From DATKJS01 sp964551995 (GTDB taxonomy: Bacteria > Acidobacteriota > Aminicenantia > Aminicenantales > Saccharicenantaceae): a DNA stretch of 64,000 bases. The position numbers were made by a program, and so were the translations under genes. Below are positions 24,274-32,704 of the stretch, in pieces (positions within the stretch are counted from its first letter, which is position 1; the number at the start of each line of letters is the position of its first letter). The notes below the pieces were generated by a model, which was given only the letters and a program-made list of their open reading frames with translations, ran no database searches and had not been told where the DNA came from. The stretch is from positions 62,001-126,000 of the forward strand of contig CAZKFD010000005.1 of the NCBI GenBank assembly GCA_964551995.1, given 5' to 3'.

Positions 24274-25497
24274 TCAGCGAGACGGAAATCTTGCCAGGAC
24301 CTCCTTGACGGCCTCCTTGTGGACCAGGAACGACAGGCATTTGAGCTTGATGAAATCGTCCCGGCAGAAGACATATCCCGGATGGCTGCCAGGGCCGGCG
24401 TTCTCGAGAGTATCTTTGATCAGGTACCAGACGGCTTTGTTTTCCGTGTAGCCCACGCAGTGGACGGCATGGTCGCCCGAGCTGGCCGCCGAGACGAACC
24501 GGAACTCTCGGCTTGAGGCGTCGATGAAGTTCTGAGGAATATCGAAGGACGGCACGAAGGCGAGGCCGTTTTCGCCGGCGTAGAAGGGCTTGGAGGAGTC
24601 CACGGCCAGGACGGCGGTGAAACCGCGGCGCAACGCCCCGAGCAGGGAAAGCCGGAAATCGTAGAGAGGCAGGTTGAAGTAATCCCGGCTGTGCGACCAA
24701 TTGCCCGGGGTCCGGTACTCGCCCTCCGTGTAGGGGGGCAGGTACTTGAAGCTGATGAACGAGACGTAGTCTGAGGGATCGAGGCCCAGGGATTCTCTGA
24801 GATATTCGAGGGGCGTCAGGGAGCGTCCATCGACGACGATCTTCTCCGGGGGCTTCCCCAGGCCCCGGTCGAGGATGGCCCGGACCCCGGCCACTGCCCG
24901 GCCCTCATCCCAGTCCCGCCGTTCTTTCAGCTCGCCGAGAAAATCCCTGATCTGCCCGGCGAGGACGAGCCGGCCCGCTCCCGGGCGGGCGGCGTCGAGG
25001 CCCGGATAATCTGATTTGCGGACGATCCCGTGCTCACGGAAGATCTCCAGCGCGAAATCGGGTTCCGAGAGCCCGATGAGGCCGAATTCTCCCTTCTCTC
25101 CGACGAACATGCGGGTTTTTTCCACGCAGTCCCAATAGACGAGATATATCTCGGACAGCCTGACCGGCGTCCGTCCTTGCCGCCGGACTTCCGATTCGAG
25201 AAAGGAGACCATGGCGGACGACCAGCAGACCTCGGGCCCTTGCGGCGGGCCGGGCGGGAAGTGGAAGAACTGGATAAAACCGGCGGGGTTTGCAGGCTTG
25301 TCGAGTTTCGTCAGGTCCATGCCCAGAACCGTCTCCGTGCGGCCGGGCGCGCCGCTCGTCACATACACGGCCTCATCGCGGCCCAGCCTCTCGGCGACCT
25401 GCTCACCCCGGGATTCCGACGGCTGCCGGCAGGAGATGCCGAAGCCCAAGACGAGCGCCCCCCAGGCCAGGAAAAGCCAAACAGTTCCTTTCCTCAT
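24274..25497 (-). CDS. Exported papain-like (C1 / bleomycin-hydrolase-like) peptidase, variant active site
   Basis: 407 residues with an N-terminal signal that may be a weak lipobox (G-I-S-C, Cys23). Q-G-P-E-V-C-W-S-S-A (86-95) resembles the papain oxyanion Gln and nucleophile, giving Cys91; H343 lies in S-G-D-H-A-V-H-C-V-G-Y. The third catalytic position, Asn in N-S-W-G, is Asp362 in I-K-D-T-L-E-N-A-G. The tail G-Y-V-F-C-R-D-D-F-I-K-L-K-C-L-S-F-L-V-H-K resembles C1B peptidases (PepC/bleomycin hydrolase). Function as an envelope aminopeptidase is inferred. It has its own good promoter and probably leads the leftward group with the CCA enzyme and galE. Confidence 0.75.
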   Translation of the reverse strand: MRKGTVWLFLAWGALVLGFGISCRQPSESRGEQVAERLGRDEAVYVTSGAPGRTETVLGMDLTKLDKPANPAGFIQFFHFPPGPPQGPEVCWSSAMVSFLESEVRRQGRTPVRLSEIYLVYWDCVEKTRMFVGEKGEFGLIGLSEPDFALEIFREHGIVRKSDYPGLDAARPGAGRLVLAGQIRDFLGELKERRDWDEGRAVAGVRAILDRGLGKPPEKIVVDGRSLTPLEYLRESLGLDPSDYVSFISFKYLPPYTEGEYRTPGNWSHSRDYFNLPLYDFRLSLLGALRRGFTAVLAVDSSKPFYAGENGLAFVPSFDIPQNFIDASSREFRFVSAASSGDHAVHCVGYTENKAVWYLIKDTLENAGPGSHPGYVFCRDDFIKLKCLSFLVHKEAVKEVLARFPSR

Positions 25498-25539
25498 GAC
25501 GCCTCCTTACCGGTCCGCACAGCCGTCCGGCGCGGGTTC

Positions 25540-25568
25540 ATTATAGAAAAGCCCCGCAGGGAGTTCAA
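25540..25568 (-). promoter_or_regulatory. Strong promoter for the C1 peptidase gene
   Basis: TTGAAC, 17 bp, TATAAT on the minus strand, 43 bp before the start codon. Only 18 bp separate its -35 from that of the divergent promoter at 25587. Confidence 0.7.
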
Positions 25569-25586
25569 TGGCGGCCCCGATTCGGC

Positions 25587-25615
25587 TTGCCACCGCCCCC
25601 GCCTTCGTGTATCCT
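25587..25615 (+). promoter_or_regulatory. Promoter for the LEA-2 gene
   Basis: TTGCCA, 17 bp, TATCCT on the plus strand. Expected start near 25622, 24 bases ahead of the ATG at 25646; in-frame starts upstream of this fall within or before the promoter and are rejected. Confidence 0.55.
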
Positions 25616-25645
25616 ATGGACTCCGCCATAAGAGCCTGCGAGAGA

Positions 25646-26506
25646 ATGAAGATGCTGTTCGGACGGGCCGCGCGCGGCGCTCTCGTCGTTTCCGTCCTGG
25701 CCGGGGTGCTTCTGCCGGCCCGCGCCGCGGGGGCCGCACGAGAGGACATCTCGCTCGCCCTCAAGGACAAGGTCATCACTGACCTCAGTTCATCCGGCCT
25801 CGTCCTGTCGTTCCGGATTGCCGTCACGAACCGCGCCGCGGCGGACCTGGCGCTCGTCCGCTACCATTATCGCTTCGTCGTCAACAGCCTGGAGTATCTC
25901 AACCTGACCGTCCGCCTGGACAACCCCATCTCCGTGCCGGCGGGTCAGGACACACTGATCGCGCTCCCCGTGAAGATCTCGTACGCGCTGCTCGTCGCAG
26001 CCATAGGTCCGGTCGAGTCGAGGGCCCTCTGCGACATCATGGGGGAGATGGACTTCGCCGACGAGAAGGGGAGGGAGGACAAAGTCGCTTTCGCTTTCCC
26101 GGGCGAGTTCCCGATCTTCAAGGACCCTGAGATCGCATTCCGTCCGCTCGCCGTCAGCGAACTCAGCTTGGGCGGAGTCGACGTCGTCTTCCGGCCCTCG
26201 TTCAGGAACCTCAATCCGTACGAGCTCGTCGTCGACCGGATCCGATTCCGGCTCTATTTCGGAGAGCGGGAGGTCCTGACCGGGGATATCGCAGGCGACA
26301 AGAGTCTCCCCGCGGGCGGGGAGAAAAGTTTCGACCTGGCGCTCCTCATCGATTTTTTCGAGGCCGGGCAGACGATGCGTGGCCTTTTCGACAAGCCGCC
26401 CATTCTCTGCCGCTTCACGGGCGAGATCGAAATCGATTCGGCCTGGGGGAAGCTCGTGGCCCGCTTCGATAAAACCGAGTCCGTGCCGCTCGAAAAGAAG
26501 ACCTGA
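25646..26506 (+). CDS. Secreted LEA-2 / WHy-domain protein
   Basis: 286 residues: signal peptide (L-F-G-R-A-A-R-G-A-L-V-V-S-V-L-A-G-V, cleavage near A-R-A-A-G-A), then two consecutive beta-sandwich domains of about 115 residues each. Each has the LEA-2 pattern of a strand with F-R-I-A-V-T-N or F-R-P-S-F-R-N-L-N-P, followed by Y-H-Y-R-F or I-R-F-R-L-Y-F and a lipid-facing strand. LEA-2 proteins are linked to desiccation or stress tolerance in plants and bacteria; the role here is unknown. Start from the promoter position and the hydrophobic leader. It converges with the barrel gene downstream. Confidence 0.7.
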   Translation: MKMLFGRAARGALVVSVLAGVLLPARAAGAAREDISLALKDKVITDLSSSGLVLSFRIAVTNRAAADLALVRYHYRFVVNSLEYLNLTVRLDNPISVPAGQDTLIALPVKISYALLVAAIGPVESRALCDIMGEMDFADEKGREDKVAFAFPGEFPIFKDPEIAFRPLAVSELSLGGVDVVFRPSFRNLNPYELVVDRIRFRLYFGEREVLTGDIAGDKSLPAGGEKSFDLALLIDFFEAGQTMRGLFDKPPILCRFTGEIEIDSAWGKLVARFDKTESVPLEKKT

Positions 26507-26539
26507 GCCGGGGCGGCGAGGACGGGAAGACCGCCGGAA

Positions 26540-27316
26540 TCAGAACCAGTAGTTGAACCCGAGGCTGAGCGTGAGTCCGTTCATCTCGAACTTGCCGAAG
26601 CCGACGAAATTGGAGAAGGTCGTGCTGACCCAGCGGTAGCGGGCCTCCGCCTCGAGAGTCATGCGATAGCCGATCGGGAACTCGACGCCGGCGAACGCGT
26701 GGCCGCCGAGAGTCAGCTTGGTCTCGGAGATGGCCGCGCCCTGGACCGGATAGACCGTGATGTTGCCCAGGATCGGATCGGCGTACGTGGCCGGCTGGCT
26801 GAAATCGATGATGCTGCCGAAGATCGCGGCGTGAACGAAGTAGGCCCCGAGCCCGCCGCCGACGTAGGGAATGAAACGCGTCCTGCGCCCGAGGGGGGAC
26901 AGCTTGAGGGAGAGCTCGACCGGCACCATGGAAACATGAAACGTCTGCAGGATATCCGAGCCGCTGTAGAGGTTGGACGGGAAGGCGTAAACGCCCTCGT
27001 TCAGCTGGTTCGAAACATAGGACGTATAAAAGCCTCCGTTTTCATGATCGAAATAATCCACCGACAGGGCCACGCTGACCCGGCTGCTCACGAAGAATTC
27101 GTAGCCCAGGCCCAGGATGGAGCCCCTGTAATCGCTCGGCCGGAGGCTTGTCTGCCCGAACTCGATGGCCCAGAGGCTGTCCGGGTGCGACGCGAGATAA
27201 CTGTCGGTGACAGCCTGGGGCATATAGTAGCCCAGGCGGATCGTCAGCATGTCGGAGAAGCCCAGCGCCGGAAGAAGCAGGATGAGAGCCGCAATCAGGA
27301 TAATCGTTTTTTTCAT
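26540..27316 (-). CDS. Outer-membrane beta-barrel protein
   Basis: 258 residues. Signal peptide M-K-K-T-I-I-L-I-A-A-L-I-L-L-L-P-A-L-G-F-S. The rest alternates aromatic and polar residues in strands (L-G-Y-Y-M-P, V-S-V-A-L-S-V-D-Y-F, P-V-E-L-S-L-K-L-S, L-E-A-E-A-R-Y-R-W) and ends L-S-L-G-F-N-Y-W-F, with the terminal Phe expected for BAM-assembled barrels. It resembles OmpW / OmpA-barrel-like proteins of about eight strands. No pathway can be assigned. AAGGAG precedes the ATG. Confidence 0.75.
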   Translation of the reverse strand: MKKTIILIAALILLLPALGFSDMLTIRLGYYMPQAVTDSYLASHPDSLWAIEFGQTSLRPSDYRGSILGLGYEFFVSSRVSVALSVDYFDHENGGFYTSYVSNQLNEGVYAFPSNLYSGSDILQTFHVSMVPVELSLKLSPLGRRTRFIPYVGGGLGAYFVHAAIFGSIIDFSQPATYADPILGNITVYPVQGAAISETKLTLGGHAFAGVEFPIGYRMTLEAEARYRWVSTTFSNFVGFGKFEMNGLTLSLGFNYWF

Positions 27317-27345
27317 ATTTATACTCCTTGTGTTCTTTACCCATT

Positions 27346-27354
27346 ATTATAGCA
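27346..27354 (-). promoter_or_regulatory. Extended -10 promoter for the barrel gene
   Basis: TGC-TATAAT on the minus strand, 29 bp before the ATG. No good -35 hexamer is visible at 16-18 bp, consistent with the extended -10 type. Confidence 0.55.
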
Positions 27355-27463
27355 AAAAGTGTGCCATAAATATCCCAGGGCGCCGTCCCGGCGGTGGGCC
27401 CCCGGGGTGTGGCCAAAAAAGGTCACCTGTCCTCCGCCGCAACCCGTCCGCGAGGCGCGCCGG

Positions 27464-27492
27464 TTGACTTTTGAGCCGCCCCTCCTTACCAT
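27464..27492 (+). promoter_or_regulatory. Promoter for tsaC
   Basis: TTGACT, 17 bp, TACCAT on the plus strand; predicted start about 27499, followed by AGGAG and the ATG at 27517. Confidence 0.55.
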
Positions 27493-27516
27493 TGGCGCCG
27501 ACAGGAGCGGGAAGCG

Positions 27517-28155
27517 ATGAGAACGCGGATTCTGCCTCTCGACGCCAGGGAAGCGGATCCCCGTCTGGTCAGGGAGATCGCCGCCGTTCTCCTCGAGGAC
27601 GGGATCGTAGCCTACCCGACGGAGACGTTCTACGGCCTGGGAGCGGCCGCGCTCTCGCCGAAGGCCGTTTCGAACGTCTACGGGCTGAAAAAAAGGGACA
27701 GCGGCAAGCCCCTCCCGCTCATGGTCTCAGGCCTCGACATGGCCCGCGAAATCAGTGCTTCGCTGCCGCGGGTCTTTTGGGGCTTGGCGGCCGAGTTCTG
27801 GCCGGGCCCGCTGACGCTCGTCGTCAAGGCTTCACTGTCGCTCCCGGGCTTCCTCACGGGCCTGGGGGGCTCGGTCGCCATGCGCGTTCCTCCCGCGGCC
27901 TGGATCCGGCGCCTGGTCGACGAAATCCGCCAGCCCCTCACGGCGACGAGCGCCAATATTTCGGGTCGGAACGAGCTCTCCGACCCAAGGGACGTGGAAG
28001 CACAGTTCAGCGGCCGGATCGCCCTGATCGTTGACGGCGGGCCGACGCCCGGCGGGGCGCCGTCGACAATCGTCGATCTTACCTCGGGGAGCCCCCGCGT
28101 GCTCAGGGTGGGAGTGATCGCCGCAGAGGAGATCCTCGCCCTTCCGGGCGACTGA
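27517..28155 (+). CDS. tsaC: Threonylcarbamoyl-AMP synthase (TsaC / YrdC type)
   Basis: Makes threonylcarbamoyl-AMP from Thr, bicarbonate and ATP for t6A37 modification of ANN-decoding tRNAs. 212 residues, the short single-domain TsaC rather than the longer Sua5 form. Core motifs: G-I-V-A-Y-P-T-E-T-F-Y-G-L-G (28-41), K-K-R-D-S-G-K-P-L-P-L-M, and T-S-A-N-I-S-G-R-N near 145. It converges on metG with a 15-bp gap. Confidence 0.93.
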   Translation: MRTRILPLDAREADPRLVREIAAVLLEDGIVAYPTETFYGLGAAALSPKAVSNVYGLKKRDSGKPLPLMVSGLDMAREISASLPRVFWGLAAEFWPGPLTLVVKASLSLPGFLTGLGGSVAMRVPPAAWIRRLVDEIRQPLTATSANISGRNELSDPRDVEAQFSGRIALIVDGGPTPGGAPSTIVDLTSGSPRVLRVGVIAAEEILALPGD

Positions 28156-28170
28156 AAGGGCTCCTGCCCC

Positions 28171-30126
28171 TCACTTCACGACGGCGCCGGGCGCGACGTC
28201 TCGGTCGAAAAAGGGGATGACGGCCTTGTCGTCGACGACCGCCGCCAGCAGCATGGCCTGGGACTCGACGCCGCGGATGACGGCCGGCTTCAGGTTGACG
28301 ATGACGATGAGGCTCCTGCCCGCAAGGTCCTCGGGCGCGTAGGTTTCGGCGATGCCGGCGACCATCTGTCGCTTCTCCGTTCCGATGTCCACTTCGAGCT
28401 TGAGGAGCTTGGTCGCCCCCGGGATCCTCTCGGCCTTGAGGATGCGCGCGACCCGAAGGTCCATTTTTTTGAATTCGTCGTAGGTGATGATCTCCATGGC
28501 GGTCTGTCCCTCCTTTTTCTGCCCGGGCCCGGCGGCGGCCCCGTCCCCGGTCGCCTCTTCGCCCAGGAATTCCTTTAAGCTCACCCTCGGGAACAATGGC
28601 TGGGGCGCGCCGACCCGGCGTCCCGGCCGGAAATCTTCAAATTTTAGGTTCTCGTACCGGACCTCCCCGGGTTTTCTGTCCTCTCCGAGCAAGGCCCAGA
28701 TCTTCTCTGCCGATGCGGGCATCACCGGAAAGACGAGATAGCTGATCCCTCTGATGGCCGCGGCGGCCTGGAGGAGGATGCGCGCGAGGCGCGGTTTGCG
28801 GCTCGGGTCCTTGGCCAGCATCCACGGCTCCTCGTCGGCCAGGTATTTATTGACCTTGTTGACGTAGCTCCAGATCTCCTCGAGCGCCCGGTTCGTCGCG
28901 CAGGCGTCGTAGAGGCTGTAGACCGCGGACTGAAGGGTTCCGAAGTCCTCGCGGAGACGACGGTCGGGGTCCGTCTCGGCGTCCGGACCGGCGATCGCGC
29001 CACCGAAGTAATTCCGGATCATCGCCAGCGTCCGCTGGACGAGGTTTCCGAAGTCGTTGGCCAGGTCGGAATTGACCCGGTGGAGGAAGCCCTCGTGGGA
29101 GAAGTTGCCGTCCTGTCCGATGGGGATCTCCCGGAGCAGGAAATAGCGCAGCGGGTCCGGGCCGAAAACGTCGAGGATGGTCCGGGGGTCCAGGACGTTC
29201 CCCCGGGATTTGGACATCTTGGTATCGTCCCGGAGCCACCATCCGTGCCCGAAGACGGTCCCGGGCAGGGGGAAACCGGCTGCCATCAGGAAGGCCGGCC
29301 AGTAGACGGCGTGGAACCGGAGGATGTCCTTGCCGACAAGGTGGATTGTCGCCGGCCAGAATTTCCGGAATAGCGCCATGTCCCAATCGTAGCCGATGCC
29401 CGTCAAATAGTTGTGGAGGGCGTCGAACCAGACGTAGATCGTGTGGGCCGGATCACCGGGCACAGCGACGCCCCATTTGACCGTGGTCCTCGTGATGCTG
29501 AGGTCCTTGAGCCCCCCGCAAACGAAGCTCACGACCTCGTTCATCCGGCTCGCCGGCCGGACGAAGTCGGGATGGGACTCGTAATAATCCAGAAGCTTTT
29601 GCTGGTAGGCCGAGAGGCGGAAGAAATAGGTCTCTTCGGAGACGGCAACGGCCTCCTTGCCGCAGTCCGGACAGATCTTATGGCCGCTCTCGTCCAGGGG
29701 GACGTCCTCGGCCAGGTAGTTCTCGTCCGAAACGCAGTACCAGCCCTTGTATTCGCCTTTATAGATGTCCCCGCGGCTGACGAGCCCGCCGAAGATCTTC
29801 TGGACGCCCCGCTCATGGAAGTCCATAGTCGTCCGGATGAAGAAATCATAAGAAATGCCGAGGTCCCTCCAGAGGTCCTGGGTACGGCCCACGACGGCGT
29901 CGGCCAGCGCCTGGGGGGTCTGGCCCTTTTCCGCGGCCGCCTTCTCGATCTTCTGGCCGTGCTCGTCGGTCCCCGTCAGGAAAAAAACATCCTTGCCGGC
30001 GAGCTTCTGGAAACGGGCCAGCGTATCGGCGATGATCGTCGTATAGGCATGCCCGATATGGGGCACGTCGTTGACATAGTAGATCGGGGTCGTGACGTAA
30101 AACGTGGGTTCAGAGTTCTTTGCCAC
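28171..30126 (-). CDS. metG: Methionyl-tRNA synthetase with C-terminal tRNA-binding domain
   Basis: Class I aminoacyl-tRNA synthetase charging initiator and elongator tRNA-Met. 651 residues. Nucleotide motif P-H-I-G-H-A near residue 20; K-M-S-K-S in D-D-T-K-M-S-K-S-R-G-N near 305. The connective peptide has one C-P-D-C knuckle. The C-terminal 110 residues (from D-E-F-K-K-M-D-L-R-V-A) are an EMAP/Trbp111-like OB domain for dimerisation and tRNA binding. Its start overlaps the folE end by 17 bp, so it is the last gene of the sirtuin-larC-folE-metG operon. Confidence 0.96.
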   Translation of the reverse strand: MAKNSEPTFYVTTPIYYVNDVPHIGHAYTTIIADTLARFQKLAGKDVFFLTGTDEHGQKIEKAAAEKGQTPQALADAVVGRTQDLWRDLGISYDFFIRTTMDFHERGVQKIFGGLVSRGDIYKGEYKGWYCVSDENYLAEDVPLDESGHKICPDCGKEAVAVSEETYFFRLSAYQQKLLDYYESHPDFVRPASRMNEVVSFVCGGLKDLSITRTTVKWGVAVPGDPAHTIYVWFDALHNYLTGIGYDWDMALFRKFWPATIHLVGKDILRFHAVYWPAFLMAAGFPLPGTVFGHGWWLRDDTKMSKSRGNVLDPRTILDVFGPDPLRYFLLREIPIGQDGNFSHEGFLHRVNSDLANDFGNLVQRTLAMIRNYFGGAIAGPDAETDPDRRLREDFGTLQSAVYSLYDACATNRALEEIWSYVNKVNKYLADEEPWMLAKDPSRKPRLARILLQAAAAIRGISYLVFPVMPASAEKIWALLGEDRKPGEVRYENLKFEDFRPGRRVGAPQPLFPRVSLKEFLGEEATGDGAAAGPGQKKEGQTAMEIITYDEFKKMDLRVARILKAERIPGATKLLKLEVDIGTEKRQMVAGIAETYAPEDLAGRSLIVIVNLKPAVIRGVESQAMLLAAVVDDKAVIPFFDRDVAPGAVVK

Positions 30127-30691
30127 TGATCGCTCCTCCTCGGATGAGCATCATGGCTTCGGCCCGCGTGGCGGGCTTGGTCCGGAAGGACCCCCGGACG
30201 GCCGAAGTCACGGTGATGGATTTGGGTTTCTTGGCTCCCCGCATGGACATACACATGTGCTCGGCCTCGATCACGACCATGACACCCAGGGGCTTCAGGT
30301 GTCCGTTGAGGAGGTCGGCGATTTGCTTCGTCAGACGCTCCTGGACCTGAAGCCGCCTGGAGAGCTCCTCCACCACCCGGGCGATCTTGCTCAAACCGAC
30401 GATCCTCCCGGCTTTGGGAATGTAGGCCACGTGGGCCACTCCGGCGAAGGGAAGGAGGTGATGCTCGCACATCGAATAGAGAGGGATGTTCTTGATGAGG
30501 ACCATCTCGTCGTGCTTCTCGTCATCGATGATGCGCAGATTCCGCGTCGCGTTCTCTTCGGTTCCGCCGAGGATCTCGGCGAACATGCGGGCCACCCGCT
30601 GGGGCGTGGCCCTGACACCGGCGCGCTGTGGGTCCTCTCCGACGCCCTCGAGGATGAGGCGCACCCCTCTTTCGATCTTCTTGATGTCCAT
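30110..30691 (-). CDS. folE: GTP cyclohydrolase I (FolE)
   Basis: Converts GTP to dihydroneopterin triphosphate, first step of folate and, in many bacteria, queuosine synthesis; queA also occurs in this window. 193 residues. Zinc and catalytic residues are in M-C-E-H-H-L-L-P-F (Cys, His-His), and a second Cys in E-H-M-C-M-S-M-R-G. Start set at M-D-I-K-K-I-E-R-G-V because GGAGCGGAG lies right before it and homology begins there; 38 further upstream codons are low-complexity. Confidence 0.95.
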   Translation of the reverse strand: MDIKKIERGVRLILEGVGEDPQRAGVRATPQRVARMFAEILGGTEENATRNLRIIDDEKHDEMVLIKNIPLYSMCEHHLLPFAGVAHVAYIPKAGRIVGLSKIARVVEELSRRLQVQERLTKQIADLLNGHLKPLGVMVVIEAEHMCMSMRGAKKPKSITVTSAVRGSFRTKPATRAEAMMLIRGGAISGKEL

Positions 30692-30720
30692 CTCCGCTCC
30701 TTCGCCCGGCTCCGGCGGCG

Positions 30721-31890
30721 CTATCTCCCCCGGAGATATTCGCGGACGGCCCGCTGGGCGATCTCCTTCAGGGGCCGCCCCGTTTTCCGGGAGGCCCTCA
30801 CGCAATCTTCGTATTCCGGCTGGATGTTGATCTCGTGCCCGCCGAGGCGACCAACCTTGATCCCGACGGCCTGGCCAGCGACGCGGACCTTCTTCACGTC
30901 CCGGTCGAGAACCCGCCGTTCGACGGGATAGTACCGCACGCCGATGGTCGTGGTTTCCCGGAAGACGGCCTCGATGAGAGCGTCCATTCTATCAGTTGCC
31001 GCGAGCAAGGTCAATTTGGTCCCGAGCCTGTTCTTCTTCATGACGACGGGCGACAAGGTGGCGTCCAGAGCGCCTTCCTCGAAGGCCCTCTCGAGGAAAT
31101 GGGCTAGGAGCTGGGGAGAGGCGTCGTCGAGCGTGGCCTCGACGACGAAAACGCGCCGCATCGGCCGCAGCCGCCGCGCCTCGCCCGAGAAGGCCCTGAG
31201 GACGTTGGGCAGCGCGGCGAAGTCCCGGCTGCCGGCGCCGTAGCCGATGCGGTCGTAGATGAGCTCAGGGAGCCCGGTGAACGACTGGACGATCGTGGAT
31301 GCGATCGCCGCACCGGTGGGCGTGACCAGCTCGGATTCGACCCAGGCCGAGTACACCGGGATCCCCTTGAGGAGCTCCGCGACGGCAGGGGGCGGGACAG
31401 GCAGGATTCCGTGCGAGGTCCTGACGGCCCCGGATCCGACGTTGAGAGGGGAGGAATGGAACTCGGCGACGCCCAGCTCGTCCGCAAGGAACACGCTGCC
31501 GACGACATCGACGAGCGCGTCGTCCGCGCCGACCTCGTGGAGATGCGCGTCCCTCAGCCGCCGGCCGTGGACGCGGGCTTCGGCGGCGAACAGCCGCCGG
31601 AAGATGGCCACCGACCGGTCCTTGACGTCCGTGGGGAACCGGCTGTCGAGGATCAGGCGTTCGACGTCGGCCAGGGTGCGTTCGACCGGCTTTTGCCTGC
31701 GGACTCGGACGTCCACCTTGAGTGCGGAGAGGACGCCGCGCCGGACGCGGCGGACCGAGATGTCGACCGGGAGACGGAGACCCGATATACGCTCCTTGAA
31801 CAGGGCGGGTGCGACGCCGAGGTCGATGAGGGCGCCCAGGATCATGTCTCCGCTCAGCCCGGCCGAAGCGTCGAAGTAGACGTATTTCAT
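30721..31890 (-). CDS. larC: LarC-type nickel-pincer cofactor nickel insertase
   Basis: CTP-dependent cyclometallase that inserts Ni into the pyridinium dithiocarboxylate cofactor of lactate racemase-type enzymes. 389 residues in one frame (in Lactobacillus the gene is split by a programmed frameshift). Signature N-terminus Y-F-D-A-S-A-G-L-S-G-D-M-I-L-G-A-L-I-D-L-G; H-L-H-E-V-G-A-D-D-A-L-V-D near 115; T-P-T-G-A-A-I-A near 190; C-terminal C-L-domain with K-K-N-R-L-G-T-K-L-T. larA, larB and larE are absent from the window. Cotranscribed with folE and the sirtuin. Confidence 0.88.
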   Translation of the reverse strand: MKYVYFDASAGLSGDMILGALIDLGVAPALFKERISGLRLPVDISVRRVRRGVLSALKVDVRVRRQKPVERTLADVERLILDSRFPTDVKDRSVAIFRRLFAAEARVHGRRLRDAHLHEVGADDALVDVVGSVFLADELGVAEFHSSPLNVGSGAVRTSHGILPVPPPAVAELLKGIPVYSAWVESELVTPTGAAIASTIVQSFTGLPELIYDRIGYGAGSRDFAALPNVLRAFSGEARRLRPMRRVFVVEATLDDASPQLLAHFLERAFEEGALDATLSPVVMKKNRLGTKLTLLAATDRMDALIEAVFRETTTIGVRYYPVERRVLDRDVKKVRVAGQAVGIKVGRLGGHEINIQPEYEDCVRASRKTGRPLKEIAQRAVREYLRGR

Positions 31891-31905
31891 GCGGGAAGTC
31901 CTTTC

Positions 31906-32685
31906 TCAGCGTGTCTCGCGGGACCCTTCCGGCGGCGCCGGCAGCCTGGCGCGCAGGCCCCGGTCGATCTCGGGGAGGATCTCCCCGGCCTTGCCGGCTA
32001 GGAAGAAATCCGCGTACGGAGTGAGCGGAGTCGGCTCCACGTTGATCTCGACGATCTTCGCGCCGGCCCGGGCGGCCGTCAGCGGCAGGGAGGCCGCCGG
32101 CTCGACGACGGCCGACGTGCCGATGACGAAAATGACCCGGCTCGCGGCGCTCAGGGCGCGGGCGCGCTCGAGGAGGGCGTTTTCGAGCGGCTCACCGAGC
32201 CAGACGACATGCGGACGGAGGAGGGCTCCGCAGTCCGCGCACTTCGGGGGGATCGCCGGCAGAGGGGTGTCGCGGACCTCGCGCACCGTGTTCTCCTGGG
32301 TGCAGCGCAGCTTCCAGATGTTCCCGTGGAGCTCGAGGACGTCGTGGGAGCCCGCCTTCTCGTGGAGCCCGTCGACGTTCTGAGTGATGACTGCGAAACT
32401 CTCAAACAGGCTTTCCCACCCGGCCAGGACCCGGTGCCCGGCATTGGGCTCAACCGGAGCGATTAGGCCGCGCCGCCAGTCATACCACTGCCACACGAGG
32501 ACGGGATCGGCGGCGAAGGCCTCCGGCGTCGCCAGCGTTTCCGCCCGGTATTGCCTCCAAAGGCCGTCTGAGCCGCGGAACGTCGGGACGCCGGATTCGG
32601 CGGAGATCCCCGCTCCCGTCAGGACGGCCACGCGGCCGCCTGCGGCCAGCACTGCGATGAGCGGAGCGATCTCGTGGCTTTTCAT
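31906..32685 (-). CDS. cobB: NAD-dependent protein deacylase, class III sirtuin (CobB/SIRT5-like)
   Basis: Removes acyl groups from lysines using NAD. 259 residues. NAD motif G-A-G-I-S-A-E-S-G-V-P-T-F-R (24-37), T-Q-N-V-D-G-L-H, catalytic His120 in L-E-L-H-G-N. Tyr68 and Arg71 (W-Y-D-W-R-R) are the Y-x-x-R pair that marks desuccinylase/demalonylase sirtuins. The zinc knuckle has Cys128, Cys149 and Cys152, but the fourth position is Glu131; as I recall E. coli CobB is similarly changed there. Start at the ATG with the predicted promoter; the in-frame TTG at 32733 lies inside the -35 box. Confidence 0.92.
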   Translation of the reverse strand: MKSHEIAPLIAVLAAGGRVAVLTGAGISAESGVPTFRGSDGLWRQYRAETLATPEAFAADPVLVWQWYDWRRGLIAPVEPNAGHRVLAGWESLFESFAVITQNVDGLHEKAGSHDVLELHGNIWKLRCTQENTVREVRDTPLPAIPPKCADCGALLRPHVVWLGEPLENALLERARALSAASRVIFVIGTSAVVEPAASLPLTAARAGAKIVEINVEPTPLTPYADFFLAGKAGEILPEIDRGLRARLPAPPEGSRETR

Positions 32686-32704
32686 GGGCTTTCGCGCGCC
32701 CCTT

